Shown here piece after piece: positions 33,847-42,234 of a stretch of 64,000 bases of DNA. This DNA comes from Bryobacteraceae bacterium. Lineage in GTDB: Bacteria; Acidobacteriota; Terriglobia; Bryobacterales; Bryobacteraceae. The stretch covers positions 320,149-384,148 of the forward strand of contig JARKOC010000352.1 in the NCBI GenBank assembly GCA_029975915.1. The letters run 5' to 3'. Made by a program: the position numbers and the translations under genes. The notes beneath the pieces were generated by a model. The model ran no database searches and was not told where the DNA came from. It saw only the letters and a program-made list of their open reading frames with translations. Every line of letters begins with the position of its first letter. The stretch's first letter is position 1.

Positions 33847-34872
33847 CTTCGGGCGTAAGGCGAGCCCGCCCGATCGCGCCTTTTCCACTCGAACGAACCC
33901 GCCCGGCGGGATCTCCCTTGCCAGCACCAGACGGGCCAGAGGCTGCATCAGACGGCGGTGGAGCGTGCGTTTCAGTTCACGGGCGCCGGAGGCTGGATCG
34001 GTCCCTTCCCGGATCAGAAATTCTCGCGCCTCGGAAGAGACCTCGATTGCGAACGCCATTGGACCCAGGCGCGCGGCGACATTGCTCTCGATGGCGTCAA
34101 TCTGTCGATCGAAGATCGTGGCGATGTGCGCCGGCGTCAGCGGATGGTAGACCAGCAGATGGTCGATCCGGTTGACAAACTCCGGGGGAAATCGCCGCTT
34201 GACGGCTCGGAGCCCGGCGAGTTCCACACGGCCGTGGCAGGCATCGGGATCGTGGGGGAGAGACCTGCCGAAGCCAAATCCGCCGGATTGCGCTTTGCCG
34301 ATCTCCCTGGCGCCGGCGTTGCTGGTCATGAAGATGAGACTGCGCTCGAAGTTGACTGATGTTCCGTCGCCGAGCCGCATCGCGGCCTTGTCGAGGACTC
34401 CGAGCAGGATCCGAATCAATGAGGGGGCGGCTTTCTCAATCTCGTCGAAGAGGATAATGCTCAATGGGCAGTGCTCGCTGGCCGAGGAAGCCAGCCGCTG
34501 CTGCGTGATCATCGGTTGGGTTTCGCGATGGCCAAGATAGCCGGGCGGCGCACCGATGAGTTTGGCGACTTCATGCTCCATCTGGAACTCGCCACAATCG
34601 ATGCGGACCAGCCGCGACGGCGAGCCGTGTAGGACATCGGCGAGGGCTTCCACCGTATGCGTCTTCCCCGTCCCGGTTGGTCCGAGAAGCAGGAACACAC
34701 CAGAGGGTCTGCCTGGAGGTGAAAGGCCTGCCTGGAAGATTTCGACAAATGGAGAGATGGCATCGACAGCATCGTCCTGTCCGATGACTCGGCGGCGCAA
34801 TTCCGCGGCTAATTCGAGTGTCCCACTAAGACCAGTTTCGCGCGGGTCCGGCCGGATGGAAGTGACTTTCAT
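33823..34872 (-). CDS. stand-alone ClpB/ClpA-like AAA+ ATPase
   Basis: At 349 residues this is one AAA+ module equal to the second ATPase domain of ClpA/ClpB plus the small C-terminal lid. LRRRVIGQDDAVDAIS is the typical opening; then Walker A LLLGPTGTGKTHTVEALA, a pore-type loop EVAKLIGAPPGYLGHRE, Walker B LSIILFDEIEKAAPS, sensor 1 LIFMTSNAGA, and the Arg-finger region FPPEFVNRIDHLLVY. The lid has DPASGARELKRTLHR. The N domain, first ATPase domain and middle domain are absent, so it is not ClpB. The ATG at 34872 has GGAG 7 bases upstream. Its partner or substrate is unknown. Confidence 0.85.
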   Translation of the reverse strand: MKVTSIRPDPRETGLSGTLELAAELRRRVIGQDDAVDAISPFVEIFQAGLSPPGRPSGVFLLLGPTGTGKTHTVEALADVLHGSPSRLVRIDCGEFQMEHEVAKLIGAPPGYLGHRETQPMITQQRLASSASEHCPLSIILFDEIEKAAPSLIRILLGVLDKAAMRLGDGTSVNFERSLIFMTSNAGAREIGKAQSGGFGFGRSLPHDPDACHGRVELAGLRAVKRRFPPEFVNRIDHLLVYHPLTPAHIATIFDRQIDAIESNVAARLGPMAFAIEVSSEAREFLIREGTDPASGARELKRTLHRRLMQPLARLVLAREIPPGGFVRVEKARSGGLALRPKLPRRVAS

Positions 34873-34981
34873 TGCGGCTCCAGGGGCAATTCCCCCGTGG
34901 GCGATTATAAGCACGGGATGAGGCGAATCCGGCGGCCTGAAGATGCCGTGACACGTGTGTTTTCGAAAATTAATGTACCGT

Positions 34982-36106
34982 CTAAGCTGTTAAGAATGAA
35001 TGAATTGCCGATGCTATTCGACCGCTGGCATGTCCGTCTCCGAAAGGATTTTGAACAGCCGTGAACCGCCCCCGGCCAGGACCCGTTTCGAGCAGTTTGG
35101 CAACGGCTGGAACGATCCGTCGAGGCTCGGTTCCGACCAGTGTGGCGGTCCCGGCTTGGATAGCCTCCTGACGTTCCGTGGTGTCGCGCATGACAAGCAC
35201 CGGCTTGCCGAGCGATGGCGCCTCTTCCTGGATGCCTCCAGAATCGGTAAGCAGGATTGATGCGCGGCTCATGAGGTCGACGAACGGTACATAGTCGAGC
35301 GGTTCGATCAGCGAAATTCCCGCAACCCCGGCCAAACGGCGGTTTACTACTGCACGCACATTCGGATTCGGGTGCACGGGGTAAATGATGTGGACGTCCG
35401 GGCGGGATGCAATTTCGATTAGTGCGTCGCAGATCTGCTCGAAGCCTTGGCCAAAGCTTTCACGGCGGTGGGCCGTAACCAGAATCATGCTCTTGCCGCC
35501 CGGAATATCGCCGGAATACCCTTGGAGCCTGCCTTGGGCGAGTTGTTGCCTGACCCAAAGCAGTGCATCAATCCCGGTATTGCCGGTGATGTGGATCCTC
35601 CTGGTTTCAATTCCCTCCGCCTGAAGACGTTGTGCCGACTGGGAGGTGGGCGCGAAGTGGAGGCTGGCGAGATGCGCGGTCAGGACGCGGTTGAGTTCCT
35701 CGGGAAACGGTTCATCGAGATTCCCAGTGCGCAATCCGGCTTCAACGTGACCACATGGGATGCGCCGGTAGAACGAGGCCAGGGAGGCGGCGAATGTGGT
35801 TGTCGTGTCACCCTGCACAACGACAAAGTCCGGGCTTACGGATTCGAGGACCGGATCAAGCCGGTCGAGGATTCTGGAAGTCAGCCCGGCCAGGCTTTGG
35901 TTGGCTGTCATGACCCCCAGATCGATGTCGGGCCTGATTGAGAATACTGCCAAGGCGGCGTCCAGCAGATCGCGGTGTTGGGCTGTGACACAGACCTTGA
36001 CGTTGAAGAGGTCCGGTTGCGAACGCATTGCGCGGATCACAGGACTCAGCTTGATGGCTTCCGGTCGGGTACCGAAGACGATAAGGATATTCAGTGGATC
36101 CGGCAT
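34982..36106 (-). CDS. wecB: UDP-N-acetylglucosamine 2-epimerase (non-hydrolysing)
   Basis: The 374-residue enzyme interconverts UDP-GlcNAc and UDP-ManNAc for surface polysaccharide synthesis. Signatures: VFGTRPEAIKLSPVIRAM, FVVVQGDTTTTFAASLASF, CGHVEAGLRTGNLDEPFPEE, ITGNTGIDAL, ILVTAHRRESFG, and LLTDSGGIQEEAPSLGKPVL. It is a two-domain GT-B fold of the usual length. It starts 43 bases after the infA stop on the same strand, so the two may share a transcript. No other capsule or wall genes are nearby. Confidence 0.95.
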   Translation of the reverse strand: MPDPLNILIVFGTRPEAIKLSPVIRAMRSQPDLFNVKVCVTAQHRDLLDAALAVFSIRPDIDLGVMTANQSLAGLTSRILDRLDPVLESVSPDFVVVQGDTTTTFAASLASFYRRIPCGHVEAGLRTGNLDEPFPEELNRVLTAHLASLHFAPTSQSAQRLQAEGIETRRIHITGNTGIDALLWVRQQLAQGRLQGYSGDIPGGKSMILVTAHRRESFGQGFEQICDALIEIASRPDVHIIYPVHPNPNVRAVVNRRLAGVAGISLIEPLDYVPFVDLMSRASILLTDSGGIQEEAPSLGKPVLVMRDTTERQEAIQAGTATLVGTEPRRIVPAVAKLLETGPGRGRFTAVQNPFGDGHASGRIASAIHSFLTA

Positions 36107-36149
36107 CAGAACGGCGGCGTCTGGCGGGGGGCGTCACGCCCAGCCGTGG

Positions 36150-36368
36150 CTATTTGTGGCGATAGGTGATGCGGCCCTTCGTAAGGTCGTAGGGCGACAT
36201 TTCGATGGTGACACGATCGCCGGCGAGGACTCGGATCCGGTTGCGGCGCAGTTTACCAGCGAGGTGGGCGAGAATGGTTCTTTCACCATCCAGTTGAACG
36301 CTAAACAAGCCGCTGGGAAATTTCTCGACAACCACGCCAGTGACTTCGATGCAATCTTCCTTACTCAT
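36150..36368 (-). CDS. infA: translation initiation factor IF-1
   Basis: The 72-residue protein is the S1/OB-fold IF-1: [39 protein letters not shown] and [19 protein letters not shown]. It binds the ribosomal A site during initiation. The ATG at 36368 has AGGAGG 4 bases upstream. It is not in its common ribosomal-protein setting beside rpmJ, but next to wecB. Confidence 0.97.
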   Translation of the reverse strand: MSKEDCIEVTGVVVEKFPSGLFSVQLDGERTILAHLAGKLRRNRIRVLAGDRVTIEMSPYDLTKGRITYRHK

Positions 36369-36428
36369 CGTCCTCCTGTCATTTCGTCCGCATGCCAGCG
36401 TTCGCGCAGGCGATCCACCGACATCCTG

Positions 36429-36434
36429 AGTATA
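36429..36434 (-). promoter_or_regulatory. -10-like box upstream of infA
   Basis: On the minus strand GGATATACTCAGG contains TATACT about 61 bases before the infA start. No strong -35 is visible at the right distance. The region is shared with the divergent diguanylate cyclase gene. Confidence 0.35.
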
Positions 36435-36484
36435 TCCAAAAGAAAGTGCGGTGTGAGCCGATAAGGAGGGACAGGTGTGCATGA

Positions 36485-37510
36485 ATGCCGAAGGACCTAA
36501 TCACGTTGCGGGACTCATTGAGTCTCTATGAGAAGCAGGAGGATCTTCTCAAGGCGGCGCTGCGCTGCTATGGCTCCGCCTTGAGCGATGTCGAGCAACA
36601 CATATTTCACCTCTACCCGAAGAAGCTCGGAATCGAACCGCCCAATTTCGAAAGAGAACGGCGGAAGGTGGCTGAAGGAATCGAGACCGATGAGCTTGAG
36701 CAGACCAAGCAGCGATTATCTAAAGAGTTAAGAGACGCTTCGGCCAGGCTGCAGGAGCAACTCGCTGGCACCGTTGAACTAAGCGAAGTCGTGTCGCTTT
36801 TGGAACAGACCGCGAAGTCTCTGAGGAGCGAAAGTGAAACGAGGGAGAAGGGTTTCACTGGGGTAGCCGAGTCACTCAAGTCGGCGACTCAGTGCCAGAC
36901 GGTTGAGGAGTTGAAGGCCCGGCTTCAGACAGAGGTGGGACGAATCTCAAAACTCGTCAGCGAGATGAAGCGTGAAAACGAGGCGCTGCTGATCGGCCTG
37001 GATAAAGAGATGGGCGACTACCGCCGCAAGCTGGATGAAGCGGAAAGGATGGCTCGCAGCGATGCGCTGACGGGATTGGAAAATCGGCGGGGGCTAGAGG
37101 CTCGCGTACGGCAATGCGCCAGCACCGGGATTCCCTACACCATCATGATCATCGACTTGAACCGTTTCAAGCTGGTGAACGACAAGTTCGGGCACGTTGT
37201 GGGCGACCGGCTCCTGGCGGCCTTTGGCGGCCGGTTGAAGTCGGTGCTAACGATGAACGATCACCCGGCAAGGTGGGGAGGAGATGAATTTGTGGTGTTG
37301 ATGGAGGCGGGTTTGCGGGACGCGATCTCGCGCGCAAGACTGATCGAGCAGCATCTGAAAGGGGTGTACAGGATAGAAGGTGTGTCGGGGCCGCTTTGCC
37401 TGGAGATCTCAGTCTCGATCGGACTGGCTGAAGCCAGGATGGGCGAGACAGTGGAACAGGTGTTTGCACGCGCCGATTCTCTGCTGTACCGGGAGAAGCA
37501 CAAAGCCTGA
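36485..37510 (+). CDS. diguanylate cyclase with N-terminal coiled-coil sensor region
   Basis: The 341-residue protein has a C-terminal GGDEF domain (about 180-340): [36 protein letters not shown] and the active signature [12 protein letters not shown], then [18 protein letters not shown] and the ADSLLYREK end. It should make c-di-GMP. The N-terminal 175 residues are helical and heptad-like ([33 protein letters not shown]), with no membrane helix, so it is a cytoplasmic enzyme that probably dimerises through a coiled coil. The usual RxxD inhibitory site is not evident ahead of GGDEF. The start has AGGTG about 8 bases upstream. Confidence 0.93.
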   Translation: MPKDLITLRDSLSLYEKQEDLLKAALRCYGSALSDVEQHIFHLYPKKLGIEPPNFERERRKVAEGIETDELEQTKQRLSKELRDASARLQEQLAGTVELSEVVSLLEQTAKSLRSESETREKGFTGVAESLKSATQCQTVEELKARLQTEVGRISKLVSEMKRENEALLIGLDKEMGDYRRKLDEAERMARSDALTGLENRRGLEARVRQCASTGIPYTIMIIDLNRFKLVNDKFGHVVGDRLLAAFGGRLKSVLTMNDHPARWGGDEFVVLMEAGLRDAISRARLIEQHLKGVYRIEGVSGPLCLEISVSIGLAEARMGETVEQVFARADSLLYREKHKA

Positions 37511-37556
37511 TGACGCCTCCGGTCCTGTTACCATCGGGGTGGAGACGAACCGCGTT

Positions 37557-38393
37557 GTGCGTTCTTACCAGGACAAAGTAGTTTTGATTACCGGCGCTGG
37601 CCGTGGAATCGGCAAGAGACTGGCGCTGGGTTTTGCGAGAGCGAGGGCGAAGGTCGGGCTGCTGGCCCGGACAAAGGCGGAACTGGATCTGGCGGATCTT
37701 GAGATTGAGCACGCGGGTGGCGTGTCTCTCCGGCTGAGGGCGGACGTGCGCGATAGCGGCCAATTGCAGGCAGCCGTGGAACGCTTGCGTTCGCAGTACG
37801 GCGAGATCGATGTGCTTATCTGTGCCGCAGGAGTCCAGGGTCCAATTGGGCCCGTGGCCACAGTCAATCCGAAGCAATGGACCGAAGTGCTGGACGTGAA
37901 CCTTGGCGGGACGATGCGTGCATGCCGCGCGGTGCTGCCGTCAATGATCGAGAACCGCCACGGCAAGATCATCATCCTGGTGGGCGGTGGCGCTGAAGAA
38001 CCTAGGCCGAATTTTTCTGCCTACGCGGCGTCCAAGGCGGCATTGGTGCGTTTCGCCGAAACCCTGGCTCAAGAGGTCAGCGAGGCCAACATCCAGGTGA
38101 ACTGCATGGATCCAGGGGCGACCTACACCAACATGACGGATGAGATTGTCCGGGCCGGCGATGCGGCTGGTTGGCGGGAGGTCCAGATGGCGACCGAGGT
38201 CCGGCGCAATGGGGGCACGCCACCGGAGAGGCAACTGCATTTAGCCATGTTCCTGGCGTCGGAGAAGTCCAATCACATCAGCGGAAGGCTGATCAGTGTT
38301 GAGGATAACTGGCGCAAACTGGAACAAAAGAACCTGGCGCAGAACTTGTTCACCCTCCGGAGGTGGACCAAGGCTGGCGCGATCACCGGCTAA
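37557..38393 (+). CDS. SDR-family oxidoreductase with altered catalytic Ser
   Basis: The 278-residue protein has a good Rossmann motif VVLITGAGRGIGKRLALGFA and YAASKAALVRFAETLAQEVS with the catalytic Tyr and Lys. The active-site Ser expected 13 residues before the Tyr is replaced by Gly (ILVGGGAEEP), so it may be weak or have a changed mechanism. VNCMDPGATYTNM and ASEKSNHISGRLISV follow normally. The start is unclear: GTG 37557 is given, with GTG 37539 possible. It follows the diguanylate cyclase by 46 bases and precedes the sulfatase by 39 bases, all on the same strand. Confidence 0.85.
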   Translation: MRSYQDKVVLITGAGRGIGKRLALGFARARAKVGLLARTKAELDLADLEIEHAGGVSLRLRADVRDSGQLQAAVERLRSQYGEIDVLICAAGVQGPIGPVATVNPKQWTEVLDVNLGGTMRACRAVLPSMIENRHGKIIILVGGGAEEPRPNFSAYAASKAALVRFAETLAQEVSEANIQVNCMDPGATYTNMTDEIVRAGDAAGWREVQMATEVRRNGGTPPERQLHLAMFLASEKSNHISGRLISVEDNWRKLEQKNLAQNLFTLRRWTKAGAITG

Positions 38394-38432
38394 GCGGCGC
38401 CGGGTGTGCTAAGAAGGTTGGCGGAGCCTTCG

Positions 38433-39815
38433 ATGACGATCACGAGAAGAAGCGCGGCGGCCGCTTTGGCCTGTGGGCCTTTTATCCACATTCGGGCGGG
38501 AGCCGGCCAAGGGCCCAACCTCCTCTTGTTCTTCCCGGACCAGTGGCGGCCAGACTGGACCGGTTTGACAAAGGGGCTTGACGTCCAGACTCCCAACCTG
38601 GAACGGCTCGCTGAACGCGGCATCCGGTTTACGCAGGCGGTGGTGCCGTCTCCGCTCTGCGCGCCATCGCGGGCTTGCCTGGCATCGGGGCGCGAATACG
38701 AAAACTGCCGCGTACCCAGCAACCAGGCCGACTACCCAGCGGATGCGCCAACGATGTACGGGAGGCTGCGCGACGCAGGCTATCACGTCATGGGCTGCGG
38801 CAAGCTGGATCTCCACAAGAAGGCCAAAGATTGGGGACTCGATGGGAAGCGGCGGATGAAGGAGTGGGGCTTCTCGGAGATGATCGACAACGCCGGCAAG
38901 GGGGACGCCGTCAACAGTGGCGCCGTCACCCCGAAAGACCCGTACATGGCCATGCTTCACCGGCGCAATCTGGCCCAGGCTCACGTCGAGGATTTCGACA
39001 GAAGGCGGAGGAGCTATGCAGTGACTTCTCCGACGCCTCTGCCCGACGACGCCTATTGCGACAACTATGTGGGATCGAATGCGCTCGAATTGCTCGGGCG
39101 CGCGCCGCGCAACGCGCCCTGGTTCATGGCGATCAATTTCACAGGTCCGCATGCGCCGATGGACATCACTGCGTCGATGGAGCCGGGCGTTCGAGGGCGG
39201 CGGTTCGCGCCAGCGCGCGGCAACAAAGAGTTCGACGCGGCGACACACGAGCGCATCCGGCAGAACTACACGGCGATGGTCGAGAACCTCGACCGGTGGT
39301 TGGGGCGGATGGTGGAAGAAATCAGATCACGCGGCGAGTTGGAGCGGACGCTGATCGTGGTGTCGAGTGACCACGGCGAGATGCTGGGGGACCACGGATT
39401 GTGGGGGAAGTCAGTCCCTTGGCAGGAGTCGATCGGGGTGCCACTCGTGATGGCGGGCCCGGGCGTCAACTCCGGCCGGGTCGTCAATGACCCCACGACG
39501 ATTCTCGATCTGACGGCGACCTTCCTGGATTATGCCCGGGCCAAGCCGCTGCCGGAGATGGAGAGCTTGTCGTTGCGGGCGCAATTGGAGGGACGGGGCA
39601 GGGCCCGGCGCAGATTCGTGCGTTCTGGGTTGGGGCCGTGGCGTGCGGTGATCGAAGACAGGTACAAGCTGGTTTCCGGCTACGGGGAGAAGAAACGAAT
39701 GCTATTTGACCTGCGTGACGACCCTTACGAGGAGCGTGACATCGCCGGGTCGAAGTCGCGGCTTGCTGACCGTCTCGAAACCCTCATTCGTAGCGCAGCG
39801 CCTCGGTCGGATTGA
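38433..39815 (+). CDS. type I sulfatase, Tat-type signal
   Basis: The 460-residue protein is an alkaline-phosphatase-fold sulfatase. PLCAPSRACLASG carries the CxPSR motif whose Cys is converted to formylglycine. NLLLFFPDQWRPDW gives the first metal-site residues, and VVSSDHGEMLGDHGLWGKS the second. The N terminus (MTITRRSAAAALACGPF) resembles a Tat signal; note that anaerobic-type maturation of exported sulfatases would have to act before folding. No maturase gene is in the window. The ATG at 38433 has GGAG 7-8 bases upstream. Its last 32 bases overlap the convergent permease gene. Confidence 0.92.
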   Translation: MTITRRSAAAALACGPFIHIRAGAGQGPNLLLFFPDQWRPDWTGLTKGLDVQTPNLERLAERGIRFTQAVVPSPLCAPSRACLASGREYENCRVPSNQADYPADAPTMYGRLRDAGYHVMGCGKLDLHKKAKDWGLDGKRRMKEWGFSEMIDNAGKGDAVNSGAVTPKDPYMAMLHRRNLAQAHVEDFDRRRRSYAVTSPTPLPDDAYCDNYVGSNALELLGRAPRNAPWFMAINFTGPHAPMDITASMEPGVRGRRFAPARGNKEFDAATHERIRQNYTAMVENLDRWLGRMVEEIRSRGELERTLIVVSSDHGEMLGDHGLWGKSVPWQESIGVPLVMAGPGVNSGRVVNDPTTILDLTATFLDYARAKPLPEMESLSLRAQLEGRGRARRRFVRSGLGPWRAVIEDRYKLVSGYGEKKRMLFDLRDDPYEERDIAGSKSRLADRLETLIRSAAPRSD

Positions 39816-40989
39816 GCCTGGCCGCGCGATTGGCAGGCAGAGTCCCGAAGATCAGACCCACTAAAACCGAAACTCCGAGAGAGGAGGCGATGGCAAGCCC
39901 CGAAACCGGGATCTTCACTTCAGGGAAGAAAATGCCCGCCGTCACCGGCACGGCCACGCCGAGCAGCGTCCCGAGCACTCCGCCGCTAACGCTGATCAGG
40001 ACAGCCTCGATCATGAACTGCATTTGGACATAGCGGCGCGTCGCGCCAATGGCCATGCGGACTCCGATCTCCCGGGTTCGCTCGGTCACCGTCACCAGCA
40101 TGATGTTCATGATGCCAATGCCGGAAATCACCAGCGCAATGGCCGCGACCAGCAGCAGGACGATAGTGAGGATGAGCGAAATGGACTTCGCCGTATCGAG
40201 GATGGCGGAGAGATTTTCGACACGGTAGCGCGCGCCGGGGCGGTGCCGGCCTTCGATGATGCGCCGCACCTGTTCAGTGAGCGGAACCACATCGGCCGCA
40301 CTGCGCGCCTTCACATAGAGCGGATCGATCCGCTCGATCGGTGCGAAGTAGCGCATGACCGAAATCGGCAGAACGAGGGTCTCGCGCGTGAGTTCTGAAA
40401 GACCGAAACTGTCGTTGCGCTCCTTGAAGACTCCTATGACGGTGAACTGGATTCGGTGAATCTTCACCGGACGGCCGACGGCGGCCTCGGGGCTGCCATA
40501 GAGGCGGGTGGCGAGATCGGAGGTCATCAGCGCGACCTTGGATCGCAGCTCCGTGTCTGATGTGTCGATGAAGCGGCCGGCGACGATCAGCAGATCGCGG
40601 ATGAGCGCGTAATCGCCATCAACCCCCAGCAGCGTGACATCCTGTTCGCGGCCGCCCATGAAGGCCCGGTCGTAGCCTGGCTGAACTCCTGTCGCGGCGA
40701 CGATAGACGATCCAAGCTGAGCGCGGATGGCCTCGACATCGGCCGTCTTGATGTAGTCGGCATCCACGGTCCGGCCGGTCACCTGCGCGCCTTCGTAATA
40801 GGCGTACACCATATTCGAACCGATCGAAGAGATCTGGTCGAGAATGTACTCACGCGAGGTCAGCGAGATGGTGACGACAAGGATGACACTGGCGTTGCCG
40901 ATGACGAGGCCAAGGGCCGTGAGCAGGGTTCGCAGGCGATTGGAGCGCAGCGCGTCCAAACTAAACCGGAATGCGTCGCGTAACTCCAT
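39784..40989 (-). CDS. MacB/FtsX-type ABC transporter permease
   Basis: A third MacB-like permease, 401 residues. It has an N-terminal helix (LRTLLTALGLVIGNASVILV), a MacB_PCD domain (DVTLLGVDGDYALIRDLLIV, GRPVKIHRIQFTVIGVFKE) and the C-terminal FtsX module (ISGIGIMNIMLVTVTERTRE, IGVRMAIGATRRYVQMQF, LIFGTLPANRAARLNPTEAL). There is no ATPase domain. It is 134 bases downstream of the TSNG-repeat lipoprotein gene and may be transcribed with it. The 3' end overlaps the sulfatase gene antisense by 32 bases. Confidence 0.9.
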   Translation of the reverse strand: MELRDAFRFSLDALRSNRLRTLLTALGLVIGNASVILVVTISLTSREYILDQISSIGSNMVYAYYEGAQVTGRTVDADYIKTADVEAIRAQLGSSIVAATGVQPGYDRAFMGGREQDVTLLGVDGDYALIRDLLIVAGRFIDTSDTELRSKVALMTSDLATRLYGSPEAAVGRPVKIHRIQFTVIGVFKERNDSFGLSELTRETLVLPISVMRYFAPIERIDPLYVKARSAADVVPLTEQVRRIIEGRHRPGARYRVENLSAILDTAKSISLILTIVLLLVAAIALVISGIGIMNIMLVTVTERTREIGVRMAIGATRRYVQMQFMIEAVLISVSGGVLGTLLGVAVPVTAGIFFPEVKIPVSGLAIASSLGVSVLVGLIFGTLPANRAARLNPTEALRYE

Positions 40990-41123
40990 CCATATTCAGT
41001 GTAGCGGCTGGTGAAACCCGGACTTCCCGGTGCGTGGCATGCGGGGTGCCTGGGAAGAGGGAGGTCCTCAGCCGGGCACGGCGCCTTTCGGGGCGCGCAC
41101 GAGAGGGTCTTTTCGGCCGCGCC

Positions 41124-42059
41124 TCACCGTTTCAGTAGCCGGATGGAGCCATTGGATGTGGACAGGTCAAGGACCGGTCCCCCGTTGCCGAGGCGCCCTT
41201 CCAGCCTGGTCTTCGACATCGTTTTTGTGGTGATCTCGAACTCCGATGTGATGGAACCGTTCGAGGTCCTCGCCTGAACTTCCGCGTTGACCGCCGCGGG
41301 CAGACGGACATTAATGCTTCCGTTCGAGGTGTCGGCCACGACCGGGTTGCTGTTGTACTTTGCCATCGTGAGGTTAATGGATGAGTTCGACGTATCGAGC
41401 CTCAGCGAGCGCCCTGAGTCAAGTTCCTCGATGTTCACGTCGATCGGCCCATTCGAGGTGTCGGCAGAAAAGTTGCCGCGGATGCCCTCGGCGCGAATCC
41501 GGCCATTCGACGTCTTCAAAACGGCTGCGCCGCTGAACTCGGTTACTTCGATTGGGCCGTTGGAGGTCGTCGCCTCCACGTCGCCGCTCATGCCCCACAG
41601 GCGCATCGACCCATTTGATGTCTTGAGGCGGGCCGGCCCGATCAGACTTTCGGCCCGGATGGCGCCGTTCGAGGTCTCAACGCGCTCGATGGTGATCTTC
41701 TTCGGCACTCGGAGGACGAACTTCGCGCCGCAATTGCAGTTGCGCTCCACCGGGCGGATGGCGCGCAGCCGTAGGTACGTTGGTTCGGAAACCGCATCGA
41801 TCTTCAGATTCTCCATGTTCTCGCGGCGCGCGGCATACTTGGTCCCGGTGACTTCCACCGAGTCCTTGTCCCAGCCGACGATCTCGACCGAACCATTGAA
41901 GCTCTCCAGGAAGAGCCGCCCACCCGGATCGAGTTTGTAGGTGTAGGCGAAGTCTTCCTTGTAACGATTGGAATCGCCCCAATCCGACGGATCAATCTCG
42001 CAACCGGCCAGGCTGATGCAGCCTAGCAGGGCCGCGAAAACGGCTGACTTGTGCTTCAT
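41124..42059 (-). CDS. DUF4097-like lipoprotein with TSNG repeats
   Basis: The 311-residue protein starts with a lipoprotein signal (MKHKSAVFAALLGCISLAGC, lipobox LAGC). The mature part is a beta-solenoid-like repeat of roughly 20 residues, each with TSNG or a close variant: ETSNGAI, KTSNGSM, TTSNGPI, KTSNGRI, DTSNGPI, DTSNSSI, DTSNGSI, RTSNGSI and STSNGSI, preceded by ESFNGSV. This fits the DUF4097/adhesin-like beta-helix group, whose function is not known. CNCGAKF provides a Cys pair. GGGAGAG lies about 10 bases before the ATG; the longer frame upstream has no similarity. The MacB-like permease lies downstream. Confidence 0.85.
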   Translation of the reverse strand: MKHKSAVFAALLGCISLAGCEIDPSDWGDSNRYKEDFAYTYKLDPGGRLFLESFNGSVEIVGWDKDSVEVTGTKYAARRENMENLKIDAVSEPTYLRLRAIRPVERNCNCGAKFVLRVPKKITIERVETSNGAIRAESLIGPARLKTSNGSMRLWGMSGDVEATTSNGPIEVTEFSGAAVLKTSNGRIRAEGIRGNFSADTSNGPIDVNIEELDSGRSLRLDTSNSSINLTMAKYNSNPVVADTSNGSINVRLPAAVNAEVQARTSNGSITSEFEITTKTMSKTRLEGRLGNGGPVLDLSTSNGSIRLLKR

Positions 42060-42234
42060 TGCCGAAACTCTCCCTTGTCCACGATTTTGGCGCGTGCCTT
42101 GAACACTCGGCCGGCGGGTGATCGCCGGAATGGCGCGGCCGGTCACACTGTTCTGAACGCAATCGGCGGGTACATTGTTCAAACTAATGTTGCGGGGGAT
42201 CTGGCATAAGCCCCCATGCTAGATTGAGAGTACG

